DNA of 57,966 nucleotides from Liquorilactobacillus uvarum DSM 19971 (GCF_001434935.1 NZ_AZEG01000015.1:1-57966), one strand, 5' to 3'. Counted from the stretch's first letter, positions 9,396 through 19,934 are shown. Notes: generated by a model from the sequence alone, not told the origin. Translations and numbers: made by a program.

Positions 9396-9434
9396 TTGAC
9401 CTTTATCCGATAATGAAAGGTCGTGATTAGTACT

Positions 9435-11636
9435 ATGTTATGTCAAAATTGTCATCAAAATCCTGCTACTATCCATTTATCGACTAGTATTAATGGACGT
9501 CAAACTTCGATCGATCTCTGTCAAAACTGTTATCGCGCTATAAAGGAAAGGAATCAACAACAAAACAATTCCAATATGACGTCAGATCCCTTTGGCTTTG
9601 GAAGTTTAGATGATATTTTTCGTACAATGAGTAATGAAAATACTGACCCGCAATATCAAGGACCTTCTAAAGGTTCACGCCCAAGTCCTGGAGGCACAGG
9701 CCGCGGAAATGGAAACGGCGGTATTATTGGACAATATGGATTAGATTTGACTGCTGAAGCAAAAAATAATCGTATTGATCCAGTTATTGGGCGCGATAAA
9801 GAAATTGCGCGTGTCATTGAAATACTAAATAGACGTACTAAAAATAATCCAGTTTTAATAGGTGAAGCAGGTGTTGGTAAGACTGCTGTCGTTGAAGGGC
9901 TGGCCCAAAAAATCGTTGATGGTGACGTACCACAAAAGCTGCTTGATAAAAAAGTCGTCCGCCTTGATGTTGTTTCTTTGGTTCAAGGTACTGGGATACG
10001 CGGTCAATTTGAACAACGTATGCAACAGTTAATGGACGAATTAAAGCAACAGAAAAATACTATTCTTTTTATAGACGAAATTCATGAAATTGTTGGTGCG
10101 GGAAACGCTGAAGGCGGTATGGATGCAGGAAACGTCCTTAAACCTGCTTTGGCCCGTGGCGAATTGCAGTTGGTTGGCGCAACTACTTTAAATGAATATC
10201 GTGCAATTGAAAAGGATGCAGCGCTAGCACGCAGACTTCAACCTGTTCAAGTAAATGAACCAAGTATTGAAGAAACCATCAAAATTTTAAAGGGAATTCA
10301 AGGAAAATACGAGAGTTATCATCATGTTAAATACACTGATGAAGCAATTATTGCAGCTGCTAAACTCTCAAATCGTTACATCCAAGACCGTTTTTTGCCT
10401 GATAAAGCAATTGATTTGTTGGACGAATCTGGATCAAAAAAGAATCTAACTATTCAATCAGTTGATCCGAAAGTCGTTGCCGGCAAAATTGCTAATGCTG
10501 AAAAACAAAAACAAGAAGCTTTAAAAAACGAAGATTATGAAAAAGCTGCTTATTACCGTGATCAAGTTAATCGATTCAACAAGCTTAAAGATTCAAATGT
10601 TGATGAAAGCAATGTTCCAGTCGTAACTGATAAAGATATGGAAAAAATCATTGAAGAAAAAACAAAAATTCCTGTTGGCGAGTTAAAAACTAAAGAAAAA
10701 CAGCAATTAAGAGATTTGTCTGATTCACTTGAAGCACATGTCATTGGGCAAGACGAAGCTGTCAACAAAGTCGCTCGTTCTATCAGGCGTAACCGGATTG
10801 GCTTCAACAAATCCGGCCGACCAATCGGTTCATTTTTGTTTGTTGGACCTACAGGCGTTGGCAAAACCGAAACTGCTAAACAATTGGCAAAAGAGTTATT
10901 TGGGACAACAGAAGCAATGATCAGGTTCGATATGAGTGAATATATGGAGAAACATTCCGTCTCTAAATTAATTGGTTCACCTCCGGGTTACGTTGGTTAC
11001 GAGGAAGCTGGTCAATTAACAGAGAAAGTTCGTCGTAATCCTTACAGTTTGATTTTATTAGATGAAGTTGAAAAAGCCCATCCAGATGTAATGCATATGT
11101 TCTTACAAATTTTAGATGATGGACGCCTTACCGATTCACAAGGTCGAACTGTCAGTTTTAAAGATACTATCATCATTATGACATCGAATGCTGGAAGCGG
11201 TGATGCAGTTGCAAGTGTTGGCTTTGGTGCCGCATCATCCGGTAAGACTCATTCAGTGATTGATAAGCTTTCTAAGTATTTCAAGCCTGAATTTTTAAAC
11301 CGTTTCGATGATATTGTTGAATTCAATCCATTAACCAAAAACGATCTTGTCTCGATCGTTTCATTAATGCTTGATGACGTTAATGATATGCTGGCACAGC
11401 AAAGCTTGACAATCTCCGTTACTCCAGAAGTTAAAACAAAACTAGTAGATATGGGATATAATCCACAAATGGGGGCACGTCCTTTGCGCCGTGTTATTCA
11501 AGAACAAATTGAGGACAAAGTTGCTGACTATTATCTTGATCATCCAAACGTAAAGGATTTTAAAGCTCTGCTTCAGAATGACAACATAGTGGTTTCTTCT
11601 TCTCAGGCTGCTTCTTCTACGTCTGAAACTAAGTAA
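9435..11636 (+). CDS. clpE: ATP-dependent Clp protease ATP-binding subunit ClpE
   Basis: Class I Clp/Hsp100 unfoldase that feeds proteins to ClpP and helps disaggregate proteins after stress. About 733 residues: an N-terminal zinc-finger (CQNC...CQNC in the first 32 residues) unique to ClpE, AAA1 with Walker A GEAGVGKT and Walker [10 protein letters not shown], a UVR coiled segment ([17 protein letters not shown]), and AAA2 with [12 protein letters not shown] and [12 protein letters not shown] prefer the ATG at 9435, giving the conserved MLCQNC start. A GTG at 9423 is possible, as ribosome-site spacing is not ideal for either. Repressed by CtsR at the upstream operator. Confidence 0.95.
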   Translation: MLCQNCHQNPATIHLSTSINGRQTSIDLCQNCYRAIKERNQQQNNSNMTSDPFGFGSLDDIFRTMSNENTDPQYQGPSKGSRPSPGGTGRGNGNGGIIGQYGLDLTAEAKNNRIDPVIGRDKEIARVIEILNRRTKNNPVLIGEAGVGKTAVVEGLAQKIVDGDVPQKLLDKKVVRLDVVSLVQGTGIRGQFEQRMQQLMDELKQQKNTILFIDEIHEIVGAGNAEGGMDAGNVLKPALARGELQLVGATTLNEYRAIEKDAALARRLQPVQVNEPSIEETIKILKGIQGKYESYHHVKYTDEAIIAAAKLSNRYIQDRFLPDKAIDLLDESGSKKNLTIQSVDPKVVAGKIANAEKQKQEALKNEDYEKAAYYRDQVNRFNKLKDSNVDESNVPVVTDKDMEKIIEEKTKIPVGELKTKEKQQLRDLSDSLEAHVIGQDEAVNKVARSIRRNRIGFNKSGRPIGSFLFVGPTGVGKTETAKQLAKELFGTTEAMIRFDMSEYMEKHSVSKLIGSPPGYVGYEEAGQLTEKVRRNPYSLILLDEVEKAHPDVMHMFLQILDDGRLTDSQGRTVSFKDTIIIMTSNAGSGDAVASVGFGAASSGKTHSVIDKLSKYFKPEFLNRFDDIVEFNPLTKNDLVSIVSLMLDDVNDMLAQQSLTISVTPEVKTKLVDMGYNPQMGARPLRRVIQEQIEDKVADYYLDHPNVKDFKALLQNDNIVVSSSQAASSTSETK

Positions 11637-11656
11637 TAGAATATTTTGAGCTTTTA

Positions 11657-11705
11657 TGGGGCTGCGACAAAACAACTGTTTTGCCTCAGTCCTATTATTT
11701 TCTTA
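11657..11705 (+). terminator. terminator after clpE
   Basis: An imperfect hairpin GGGGCTG-CGA-CAAAAC / GTTTTG-CCT-CAGTCC followed by TATTATTTTCTT, about 20 bases past the clpE stop. Confidence 0.7.
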
Positions 11706-11864
11706 AAATATCCATGCTTTGTTGTATCCCAATATTATTTGTTTCAATTTTCATTTAATAGGTTTATATTAGGAATGGACTAGTGAGGTGTACTTGTTAC
11801 TTTCGAACACCATTAAAAGTTACACTTTCATACAATGTATTTGCAAAGATGAGGAGGAATTTAT

Positions 11865-12149
11865 ATGCACTTAGTTGATGTTAGCAACAGTTACTCAAGA
11901 AAAATTCAAAAAGAATTGGCACAGTCTTCTACTCATTTTATAAAGATCTATACTCTCGGCGGCACAAGGATTGTTTATAAAAAAAATCAACAAAAAGAGG
12001 AATTAGTTCTCTCCAACAAGGTTCGCAAAGTTACAAACGAAGAGATCGATTTTACTTTAGCAAAATTAACTAATTTAACGAGACAAGATGTTGATATCAC
12101 TAAAACAAGAGATTTAGTTGAGATCATTATTAATGATTATTCAAACTAG
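11865..12149 (+). CDS. DUF1827-like conserved protein
   Basis: A 94-residue soluble protein. The start HLVDVSNSYSRKIQ.QL...HFIKIYTLG.T and the centre LSNKVRKV match my memory of DUF1827, a family of unknown function in Lactobacillales. GAGGAGG is well placed before the ATG. Followed by another gene on the same strand about 90 bases later, possibly cotranscribed. No membrane segment or catalytic motif seen. Confidence 0.7.
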   Translation: MHLVDVSNSYSRKIQKELAQSSTHFIKIYTLGGTRIVYKKNQQKEELVLSNKVRKVTNEEIDFTLAKLTNLTRQDVDITKTRDLVEIIINDYSN

Positions 12150-12238
12150 ATTTTACAAAATTGCAGTTCATGCTGTTAATAGTCAGCAAAGACGATTATA
12201 ATTTATATATTCAATAAATTATCAAGGTGGTGTTATTA

Positions 12239-13333
12239 TTGTCCTTTTCTGACCTCTTTAAACGCTTAATTACTAGAAATCCTCTTCGTAAAAACAGACA
12301 TCACAAGAGGTCTTTAGAATTTATTCAAAAAGATGAAAGTACCGCGTCTCGTTCTGTAAAACCTCAGTTGACCGTGGAAGCGACATCAAAAGAAGAGGTT
12401 GTCCGTCAGAAACCGATAAGAATTGCACCTCAAAATAACATAACACGTCAAAATGCCTTGCTTTTAGTGGTTTATCAAGATCAGCAAAACAATCTTCTTT
12501 TTCCTTCACAAATAATTAGCGGTACACTCGGAGAAAAGTTAAGATTACAATTTAAAAAACTTCCTGACTATAATTTGGTTAGAATCAAGGGCTTTACCAG
12601 TTATTTTGCATCACATTATAGCATCATTACCCTAACCTACAGTAAAAAGGATGCTGGTTTGATTTGGATAATCTGTCGCGATATAGACACTAATTTTTTC
12701 TTAGTGGAACCACAGGTGATCAAGGGCAAAGTTAGCGAACCATTCCAGATATTTTCACCCTCTCTTACCAATTACAATTTATTTCGTGTCTCAGGTAAAC
12801 TACGTGGTAATTTTTCATACAACCAGAGCTTTGTTACTTTTTACTATCGTCAAAGTAAATGGAAGAATGTTGAAAAGACTGAGCTTTATTTAAAAATGCT
12901 AGCACCTGTTGCAAGTTATGAGGAACCTCAAGGAAAAAAATTAGATATTTCTTTTGCATTGAATACTGTTTGGCGTACTTTTTCATCAATCACTATGGAC
13001 AATGATGATCTTTGGTACTGTCTCGGTGGAGCGATTTGGATTAAGTTTGACTCTAAAAAAATGGCCTACTCCAATAAAAGAGAAACATTTTCTCTGTTGT
13101 CATCAAACACAAAAAAACAGATTCGCCGTTTCAAGAAATCAAGGGAAGCTTCAATTGATTTTATACCAAATAAAGAGGTCGCTGTCTACGACTTGCCGTT
13201 TGGTCATAAAAACGGTCTTCTTAAAGACAGGACCAAGGTTTCTGTTACTGCCCGAACCTTAAATGACGATGTTATATGGTTCGAACTTGCACAAGGTGTT
13301 TGGATCCCGCGTCAATATCTAAAATTTAACTGA
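12239..13333 (+). CDS. protein with MucBP-like and SH3-like repeats, no export signal
   Basis: I cannot assign a function. The 364-residue protein begins with a basic arm (KNRHHKR) of about 40 residues with no hydrophobic stretch. Residues about 75-210 hold two similar units built as ...GTLGEKL....LPDYNLVRIKG....ITLTYSK and ...GKVSEPF....LTNYNLFRVSG....VTFYYRQ, resembling MucBP repeats. The last about 130 residues hold two units ending in WYCLGGAIWIKF and WFELAQGVWIPRQYL, the bacterial SH3/GW pattern. I chose TTG at 12239, placed eight to nine bases after AAGGTGG; upstream GTG codons are part of that site. Such modules normally act outside the cell, so the missing signal peptide is odd. Confidence 0.65.
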   Translation: MSFSDLFKRLITRNPLRKNRHHKRSLEFIQKDESTASRSVKPQLTVEATSKEEVVRQKPIRIAPQNNITRQNALLLVVYQDQQNNLLFPSQIISGTLGEKLRLQFKKLPDYNLVRIKGFTSYFASHYSIITLTYSKKDAGLIWIICRDIDTNFFLVEPQVIKGKVSEPFQIFSPSLTNYNLFRVSGKLRGNFSYNQSFVTFYYRQSKWKNVEKTELYLKMLAPVASYEEPQGKKLDISFALNTVWRTFSSITMDNDDLWYCLGGAIWIKFDSKKMAYSNKRETFSLLSSNTKKQIRRFKKSREASIDFIPNKEVAVYDLPFGHKNGLLKDRTKVSVTARTLNDDVIWFELAQGVWIPRQYLKFN

Positions 13334-13367
13334 ATTAACTGTAATATTGTCTTTTTATAGTTATATT

Positions 13368-13429
13368 GCAAAGAGAAAGAAGGAGTTGCACTCAAACGCA
13401 AGTTTGGGTACAACTCCTTCTTTCTCTTT
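13368..13429. terminator. bidirectional terminator between convergent genes
   Basis: A 19-base arm AAAGAGAAAGAAGGAGTTG pairs perfectly with CAACTCCTTCTTTCTCTTT, with an inner CAAAC-GCAA-GTTTG stem. It stands between the rightward MucBP/SH3 gene and the leftward prfC, ending both. Confidence 0.9.
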
Positions 13430-13459
13430 GTGTGCTTTATAGTTTATCTATCTCTAATC

Positions 13460-15037
13460 TTATAATTTAGCAGTTAGTTTAACATCTGGATACTTATCTT
13501 GGAACCATCTCTCTGAAAATTCATTTTCAAATAAGAATAAAGGCTGCCCTTGACGATCTTTAACCAACAAATTACGTGAAGTCGACATTTTTTCATCTAA
13601 TTGATCCGGTTCGATCCAACGAGCTATTTTTTTGCCCATCGGAGTCATTACAACTTCAGAATGATATTCATTTAACATTCTAAATTGGAAAACCTCAAAT
13701 TGCAGTTGCCCAACAGCCCCGAGAACGTAGTCCCCCGTGCTGTAGCTTTTATACAATTGAATGGCTCCTTCTTGAACTAACTGATCTATTCCCTTATGGA
13801 AAGATTTTTGTTTCATAACATTTTTGGCAGTAACTTTGACAAAAATTTCAGGTGTAAATTGTGGTAATTTTTCAAACTGAATTGCTTTTTTACCACTATA
13901 AATTGTGTCACCAATTTGAAAATTTCCCGTGTCGTATAAACCAATAATATCTCCTGCCACCGCGTAGTCCAGAGTTTCTCGAGTATCGGCCATGAATTGT
14001 GTAGAATTGGATAGTCGCATTTTCTTACTTCCACGTGCCAACATAACATCCATTCCACGCTCAAATTTTCCAGAACAAATTCTAACAAATGCAATTCGAT
14101 CACGATGATTAGGATTCATATTTGCCTGAATTTTGAACACAAAACCAGAAAAAACATCATCAACTGGTTTAACAATATCATTCGTTTCCGTTCGATGCTC
14201 ATTTGGACTAGGTGCAAACTGAAGATAAGCATCTAAAAATGTTTTTACTCCAAAGTTAGTTAGCGCTGAACCAAAAAATACAGGAGTCTGTTTACCTGAA
14301 CTTATTTTTTTAGTATCAAAATTATTTCCAGCATCCTTTAATAGCTCTACTTCACCCAACACCTGCTGATAAATACTCTCTTCTTTTAATGGATGTTTGC
14401 CAATTATTTCACCATTGCCATCAAGTTTAACAAAACTTTCAGCTTTATCTTCGCGTCGATAAAGCTCAATTCGCTTATTAAAAATATCATAAATTCCCTT
14501 TAGCCCTTTTCCCATTCCGATAGGCCAGTTCATTGGATAGGCTTGAATCCCTAATACATCCTCAAGTTCAGTTACGAGATCCAAAGGTTCTCTTCCATCA
14601 CGATCCATTTTGTTAATAAACGTAAAAATAGGTATTCCACGCATTTTACATACTTGAAATAGTTTTTTAGTCTGTGGTTCTATCCCTTTGGCCGAGTCAA
14701 TTACCATAACTGCTGAATCCACTGCCATTAAGGTCCGATATGTATCTTCAGAAAAATCCTCATGTCCTGGTGTATCCAGAATATTGATTCTTTTACCAGC
14801 ATAATCAAACTGCATTACTGAACTAGTAACTGAAATTCCACGTTTTTTCTCAATTTCCATCCAATCAGATTTAGCAAAACTACCAGACTTCTTCGCCTTG
14901 ACTGTTCCTGCTTTGCGGACAACTCCTCCAAAAAGCAATAATTGTTCCGTTATTGTCGTTTTACCAGCATCAGGATGAGAGATAATGGCAAATGTTTTTC
15001 GTTTATCAACAGCATCAATCAGTTTTTCTTTTTCCAT
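13460..15037 (-). CDS. prfC: peptide chain release factor 3
   Basis: Translational GTPase that recycles RF1/RF2 from the ribosome after termination. The 525-residue protein shows the G motifs SHPDAGKTT (G1), [16 protein letters not shown] (G3) and [10 protein letters not shown] (G4), followed by the RF3-specific domains II and III. Length is normal. It follows the CorC-type gene on the same strand with an 84-bp gap. Confidence 0.97.
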   Translation of the reverse strand: MEKEKLIDAVDKRKTFAIISHPDAGKTTITEQLLLFGGVVRKAGTVKAKKSGSFAKSDWMEIEKKRGISVTSSVMQFDYAGKRINILDTPGHEDFSEDTYRTLMAVDSAVMVIDSAKGIEPQTKKLFQVCKMRGIPIFTFINKMDRDGREPLDLVTELEDVLGIQAYPMNWPIGMGKGLKGIYDIFNKRIELYRREDKAESFVKLDGNGEIIGKHPLKEESIYQQVLGEVELLKDAGNNFDTKKISSGKQTPVFFGSALTNFGVKTFLDAYLQFAPSPNEHRTETNDIVKPVDDVFSGFVFKIQANMNPNHRDRIAFVRICSGKFERGMDVMLARGSKKMRLSNSTQFMADTRETLDYAVAGDIIGLYDTGNFQIGDTIYSGKKAIQFEKLPQFTPEIFVKVTAKNVMKQKSFHKGIDQLVQEGAIQLYKSYSTGDYVLGAVGQLQFEVFQFRMLNEYHSEVVMTPMGKKIARWIEPDQLDEKMSTSRNLLVKDRQGQPLFLFENEFSERWFQDKYPDVKLTAKL

Positions 15038-15121
15038 TTCAAACCTCTTTCTTACCCCAAATTCTACTTCTTTAAATCTAATTATATGAAATCATTCTGC
15101 ACAACAAACAGTTTTTTTGTA

Positions 15122-16435
15122 CTATTTATCAAATTCACGTATGTTTTTTTCTTTGCGGACATGTTCCATCACTAAAGGTGCTGGCAAAGTTACACGCACT
15201 TTCGTTATACGTGAATCATCAATAACTTCAGTCAACAGTATCACATGCTCATCCGTTTCAACTTTAACTTTTTCACCATCACTCGGTATGAAGCCCAATT
15301 TTGTTATTATATATCCAGCTATCGTATCAACTTCATTCACTACTAACGTTGTTCCAAACTCGCTATTAAAGTCATCAAGCGAAAGTCGTCCTTGCACAAT
15401 AAACTCATTATCAGAAATCTTGTGATAGATCTGATCCGGTTGATCAGATTCATCATCTATTTCACCTACAATTTCCTCCAAAAGATCTTCCAAGGTAACT
15501 AAACCGACCACGCCGCCATACTCATCAAATAAAATAGCCATCTGATTTTGCGTTTTTTTCATCTCAAACATTACTTCATCAATCGTCATTGTTTCAGGTA
15601 TAAATAAAGCAGGCTGCATTACACGCCTAATAGTAACGTGTTCAAAACCCTCTTTACGAGCTGTACGCAACACATTCTTTATATGCACTACACCTAAAAT
15701 ATTATCTTTATCTTCATTATACACAGGGACACGCGAGTAAGGCATTTGCAAAATAGCATCAATATTGCGATCGTTGTCATTTTGGATGTCAATCATAAAG
15801 GCATCAGTTCTGGCGACCATCACTTCACGTGCCATTTTCCCATGCATCGAAATGACTCCTTCGATCATTTCAAAGGCTTCATTATTTAGCTCCCCGTTTT
15901 CCTTTTCATGTTTGATCATATCAATAATTGTTTCCCAAGAAGCTTTAGTTAGCATTCCTGTTTCCCTCGTTTTAGCCATCAATTTCAAGTTGATTTTACT
16001 TAAAACCAATGCTAAAGGGTAAAAAAGCCCTCCGAAAATCACAGTTATGCGGTAAGTCCTCTGAAAAAATTTGGAAGGAAACTCTCCAATTATTTTTTGG
16101 GGTAATATGTGCACTAGCAAATACAACCCACAGGCCATGAAATAGTTGATGACAACAAAATATATTATGCCGTCCAACCGCATACTGTACAAGTCCAAAC
16201 AACCAAGTGTAACAATCCCAACATCCATGATCACGAAGAAAAGAATTGCCAGTTTGATCGCACTGAAATACTTTGCAAACCGTTCAAACCTTTCAGGAGC
16301 CTCTTTCTTTATCTCATTACTAGTTTTTAACAGAGAAAAAGCCGTCACTGAACTTGATAAAACATATAAAACTGCTGATACTAAAACTATTAAAATTATT
16401 ATCAGCCATCCTGCAGGGTCAGAATCTAAACTCAT
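15122..16435 (-). CDS. CNNM/CorC-family (HlyC-type) membrane protein with CBS pair
   Basis: A 437-residue protein with three to four membrane segments in the first about 150 residues (DUF21/CNNM domain), then a CBS pair (residues about 205-325, with SRVPVYNEDKDNILGVVHIK and a GGVVGLVTLEDLLEEIVGEI end) and a C-terminal CorC_HlyC domain. Relatives such as staphylococcal MpfA act in magnesium efflux or homeostasis; the old haemolysin label is not supported by mechanism. Start ATG is preceded by GGAG at somewhat long spacing. It lies between prfC and the TagH-like gene, all leftward. Confidence 0.88.
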   Translation of the reverse strand: MSLDSDPAGWLIIILIVLVSAVLYVLSSSVTAFSLLKTSNEIKKEAPERFERFAKYFSAIKLAILFFVIMDVGIVTLGCLDLYSMRLDGIIYFVVINYFMACGLYLLVHILPQKIIGEFPSKFFQRTYRITVIFGGLFYPLALVLSKINLKLMAKTRETGMLTKASWETIIDMIKHEKENGELNNEAFEMIEGVISMHGKMAREVMVARTDAFMIDIQNDNDRNIDAILQMPYSRVPVYNEDKDNILGVVHIKNVLRTARKEGFEHVTIRRVMQPALFIPETMTIDEVMFEMKKTQNQMAILFDEYGGVVGLVTLEDLLEEIVGEIDDESDQPDQIYHKISDNEFIVQGRLSLDDFNSEFGTTLVVNEVDTIAGYIITKLGFIPSDGEKVKVETDEHVILLTEVIDDSRITKVRVTLPAPLVMEHVRKEKNIREFDK

Positions 16436-16488
16436 ATCCGTTTTTGCTCCAATTCTAAAAATTAATCTTATTTAGTTAGCGCTGTTCA

Positions 16489-17940
16489 TCATTTTGGAAC
16501 TCTTATAATATCTCCAGATTTAAGTTGATTATCCGAACTCATATTATTTATTTCTTTGATTTTATCGGCAGTTGTCGCATACTTTTGTGCGAGTCCTTCC
16601 AAGGTATCACCGTCTGAAACATTAATAGTCTGTGTATTTTTTAGCATTGCTGCCTTGCTTTCACTTGAAGACTTTGCTGAACTTGCTGCACTTTCGCTTG
16701 ATGCTTTGGATGAAGCTGCCGCTGAAGAAGCTGCTGCTTGTGATGATGAGACCTTAGCTTTCGAAGTTGATAGCGCCAGAGATTTGCTTTGATCTTCAGA
16801 AGATTTTTTTGTCTTGGATGACTTCTCCTGCTTGTTTTTTTCTGAAGCTGTCAGTGAAGCTTTGTTACCTCCAAAACCTGCAAAAATCTTATTCTCAATG
16901 CTAAACCACAAGCCACTTGCGATAAAGATTATTATTAAAACACCCAGTAAATATTTCAATTTACTGTTTTTGCTTTTTCCTTTATTCTGGTGATTTTTTT
17001 TCTCACTTGTCTTTCCTTCAGTACCACCATTCTCGTTATTTACAGGATCTGCACCGTGGTCTTTATAAAAAGCTTTTCGCATTCGCGGTTCATCCTTGCG
17101 TGTAAACCCATGTTTGAATTGTTCACTTTTGAATTCTTCATAAACAGAACTAACGTCAAAATTAAGGCGTTCTTTTTGCTTTTTTGCTAAATAATCATTT
17201 TTTTCAGGCAAAGTCAATGCTCGAAACCAGTTGATGTAATATTCAAATTGTTCTAAAACATCTTTTGTTGGTCCAAATCCTTGAACCTCACCGAATTGAA
17301 GCCACATAGTTCGTTCACAAAATCGCTCTATATTGAATACATTCGTATCCGCCACAATAAAAGAGACACCTATATCTTTAAGCGATTGAATTTTTTGTGC
17401 TGCTTTTATATAGAAGATATTATCTAAATTTCCCAAAACACTATCCAGCAATACTAATTTTGGAGTTGCAAAAAGAGTTATCCCCAAACTTAAACATGAA
17501 TATGTGCCAATTGAATAATCACTTACAGGGCGATACAACCATTCTCCTAAATCTGTAAAGTTAATAATTGCATTAACTAGATGATTGGCTTTGATCTCAT
17601 CAACCGAAGTTGCTGCAATGGCTTTTCGAATATTTTCCAGACCAGTCAGAGTTCCGTCCAAACCACGTTGTGCGCTTGCACGGTTGATTTTTCCATCGAT
17701 CGTTATGAAACCAGTCGTCTGCTTGGTATTCCCCGCTAAAATATCAATCAATGCTTCTTTTCCTGAACCATTTGTTCCAATTATCCCAACTGCCTCACCT
17801 TCAACGATATCCAGTGAAACACCACGTAACTTCCAAAAGCTTTGTTTTTCATCAACAGGTAGTTTTGCTTTTGCAACATCTTTTTTCCCTAATACTAAAG
17901 GATCATTTTTAGTAATATACTTAATTTCCATTTTTCTCAT
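16489..17940 (-). CDS. TagH-like ABC protein with degenerate ATPase motifs, a membrane segment and a C-terminal LysM
   Basis: Residues 1 to about 250 align by eye with teichoic acid exporter ATPase TagH, including the family-specific tail (FEYYINWFRALTLPEKNDY against TagH YKAFIDWFNKLSKKEKETY). However, Walker A reads GTNGSGKE (residues about 55-62) with Glu for Ser/Thr. The Walker B glutamate is Ser (LVLLDSV), the signature is YSIGTYS, and the H-loop His is Asp (FIVADTN). A membrane segment follows (about 326-345), then a Ser/Ala/Lys-rich linker and a LysM domain (about 436-483). Start ATG 17940 has AGGTG seven bases before. No TagG permease is adjacent. I infer loss of ATPase activity and a scaffold or wall-sensing role. 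Confidence 0.8.
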   Translation of the reverse strand: MRKMEIKYITKNDPLVLGKKDVAKAKLPVDEKQSFWKLRGVSLDIVEGEAVGIIGTNGSGKEALIDILAGNTKQTTGFITIDGKINRASAQRGLDGTLTGLENIRKAIAATSVDEIKANHLVNAIINFTDLGEWLYRPVSDYSIGTYSCLSLGITLFATPKLVLLDSVLGNLDNIFYIKAAQKIQSLKDIGVSFIVADTNVFNIERFCERTMWLQFGEVQGFGPTKDVLEQFEYYINWFRALTLPEKNDYLAKKQKERLNFDVSSVYEEFKSEQFKHGFTRKDEPRMRKAFYKDHGADPVNNENGGTEGKTSEKKNHQNKGKSKNSKLKYLLGVLIIIFIASGLWFSIENKIFAGFGGNKASLTASEKNKQEKSSKTKKSSEDQSKSLALSTSKAKVSSSQAAASSAAASSKASSESAASSAKSSSESKAAMLKNTQTINVSDGDTLEGLAQKYATTADKIKEINNMSSDNQLKSGDIIRVPK

Positions 17941-18029
17941 ATTATTCACCTAATATTTTGATTAAACCAAAAGAGTTTTCAGCTGACAATATCTTTAAAC
18001 TAGAAAATACACAATTGTTAGCATAACAA

Positions 18030-18068
18030 TAAAAATAGCCTCGGTTGACATAAAAATGTTACCAAAGC
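18030..18068 (-). terminator. terminator after tagD
   Basis: Minus strand GCTTTGGT (18068..18061) pairs with ACCGAGGC (18045..18038), with G-U pairs, followed by TATTTTTATT. It would separate tagD from the TagH-like gene. Confidence 0.6.
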
Positions 18069-18087
18069 CAAACACACACCTATTTTT

Positions 18088-18477
18088 CTAGTTCATTCCT
18101 AAATCATCTTTTATTTTTGTAGTTGAAATGCCTTCTGTACGCGGCAAATAAACAACTTGACAATAATCTTCTAAAAAATCAAACTTGCCCTTCCAATCAT
18201 CGCCCATTACAAACAGATCAATGTTGTATTTAATAACGTCATTTATTTTTTGGTCCCAATTTTCCTCGGGAATCACATCATCAACGTATCTAATTGCTTC
18301 CAGAATATACTTCCGATCTTCATATGAAGTATAGGCTTTCTTTCCCTTAATCGCGTTAAATTCGTCGGTCGAAACCCCAACTGTCAAATGGTCCCCCAAA
18401 GCAGCTGCTCGTTTTAACAATCTAACATGACCTTTATGCAACAAATCGAATGTTCCGTAAGTAATAACTCTCTTCAT
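18088..18477 (-). CDS. tagD: glycerol-3-phosphate cytidylyltransferase
   Basis: Makes CDP-glycerol from CTP and glycerol-3-phosphate for poly(glycerol phosphate) wall teichoic acid. The 129 residues equal the classical TagD length. The nucleotidyltransferase HxGH motif is H14-K-G-H17 (GTFDLLHKGH) and the second signature RTEGISTTKIK is near the C-terminus. I chose the ATG at 18477, preceded by GAGG at eight bases; a longer upstream frame is not conserved. Neighbour of the TagH-like gene, but no polymerase (TagB/TagF) is in the window. Confidence 0.93.
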   Translation of the reverse strand: MKRVITYGTFDLLHKGHVRLLKRAAALGDHLTVGVSTDEFNAIKGKKAYTSYEDRKYILEAIRYVDDVIPEENWDQKINDVIKYNIDLFVMGDDWKGKFDFLEDYCQVVYLPRTEGISTTKIKDDLGMN

Positions 18478-18681
18478 TTTTTCAACCTCATCGTTCAACT
18501 CGAAATTAAATTCCACATTAACAGCTGTGTCCCAGTTCAAAACTTACCGCTAAGTTTCCGCTACCTTTCTCGGCGACAGACTTGCTTCAAACGTCAACTG
18601 GGCTACACATCATTGCTTTTATAAACTTAGTATACAATAACATAGTTGCATAACACCGTCAATCAAGGGAAAAACCTGCTT

Positions 18682-19812
18682 CTATTTTTGTTCATGCTCA
18701 TTTTCTAACCGATATATATCTACAAAATATTTAATAACAACCTTCAAAACAGCATACGTAGGTATTCCTAAAATCATCCCCATCAACCCCGCAATATTTC
18801 CAGCTACTAAAAGTAAAATAATGATTGTCAGCGGATGAATATCTAAACTCTTGCCAATAACATTAGGGTAAATGAGGTTGCCATCAACTTGCTGTACTAT
18901 CACACAAACGACAATAACAGTGATAAGCATTTTAGGTGAAATAAAAATTGCTAGAATCAGGGCCGGCAATAACCCGATATATGGCCCAAGGTACGGAATT
19001 ATATTGGTTGTTCCAGCTAGAACTCCTAGCAAAAATGCATAAGGCATTCCGATTGCCCAGTATCCAAGAAAAGTAAAAGTTGCAACAAAAGCACATTCAA
19101 TGGCCTGCCCGCCAATATATTTCGAAATGGTATCTCCCATTTTTCCTAGTAAAACTTCTGTCTTATCGGCTGGTCGTTCAGGCAGCATTTTTTTGATGCT
19201 TGGAACCAGTCTGTGACCATCTTTCAACATATAAAAGAGCATAAATGGCACCGTTATCGCAGTTACAGTTATGCTAGTTATTGTTCCAATTATTGTTCCT
19301 AAACTAGTTGTAACGCTCCCCATAAAACTCTCCAATGATTTTTCGACTGCTTTTTCAAACCTTTCAATATAACTATGAACATTTAATTGTTTAATCCATT
19401 CATAGTGACTAAGATCAGCATAGTACTGATTAATAATTTCTTGCAATTTAGCTAGATATGTAGGTGTTTTAGCTATTAATTGTCCTATTTGAGAAATCAA
19501 TAATGGAATCAAAAAAATCAATGCTAATGCAACTATACTGCCTAACAGAAGAAAAACGATAATGACTGCTAAAGTACGATTTATTTTAAATTTATTAATT
19601 CTGAATTTCATCAATATATTGACCAGCGGTCTAAAAAGATAATACAAAAACCCAGATATAATAACAGGTGTAAACAATGTCGATATAAACGTGCCTATTG
19701 GTTCGAATACAAAACCGATGTTCGAACATACCCAAACTAAAGATGCCAAGAGCAACAATTCAACCGTCCAAAATAAAATTCTTGATTTTTTAAAAGTTTC
19801 AAACATGCACAT
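18682..19812 (-). CDS. AI-2E-family transporter (PerM/YdbI type) membrane protein
   Basis: A 376-residue protein with about eight membrane segments in the pattern of this family: a pair at the N-terminus, a long amphipathic stretch (about 110-170), then five to six helices with the conserved GIMPYAFLLG-like segment and PYLGPYIGLLPA. Family members have been linked to autoinducer-2 export or ion antiport, but the substrate cannot be told here. Three in-frame ATGs lie close together; I chose 19812, six bases after AAGGG. Confidence 0.85.
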   Translation of the reverse strand: MCMFETFKKSRILFWTVELLLLASLVWVCSNIGFVFEPIGTFISTLFTPVIISGFLYYLFRPLVNILMKFRINKFKINRTLAVIIVFLLLGSIVALALIFLIPLLISQIGQLIAKTPTYLAKLQEIINQYYADLSHYEWIKQLNVHSYIERFEKAVEKSLESFMGSVTTSLGTIIGTITSITVTAITVPFMLFYMLKDGHRLVPSIKKMLPERPADKTEVLLGKMGDTISKYIGGQAIECAFVATFTFLGYWAIGMPYAFLLGVLAGTTNIIPYLGPYIGLLPALILAIFISPKMLITVIVVCVIVQQVDGNLIYPNVIGKSLDIHPLTIIILLLVAGNIAGLMGMILGIPTYAVLKVVIKYFVDIYRLENEHEQK

Positions 19813-19934
19813 AACCATCCCTTATAATACCAAATATAATTTTGAAGCCTTTGGGTTCAAGAGTGCTAAAAAAAACTGCAATCACAAACCGAGGGACTTT
19901 GTAACTACAGATTTTCTGTTATAAACTGAGATAT

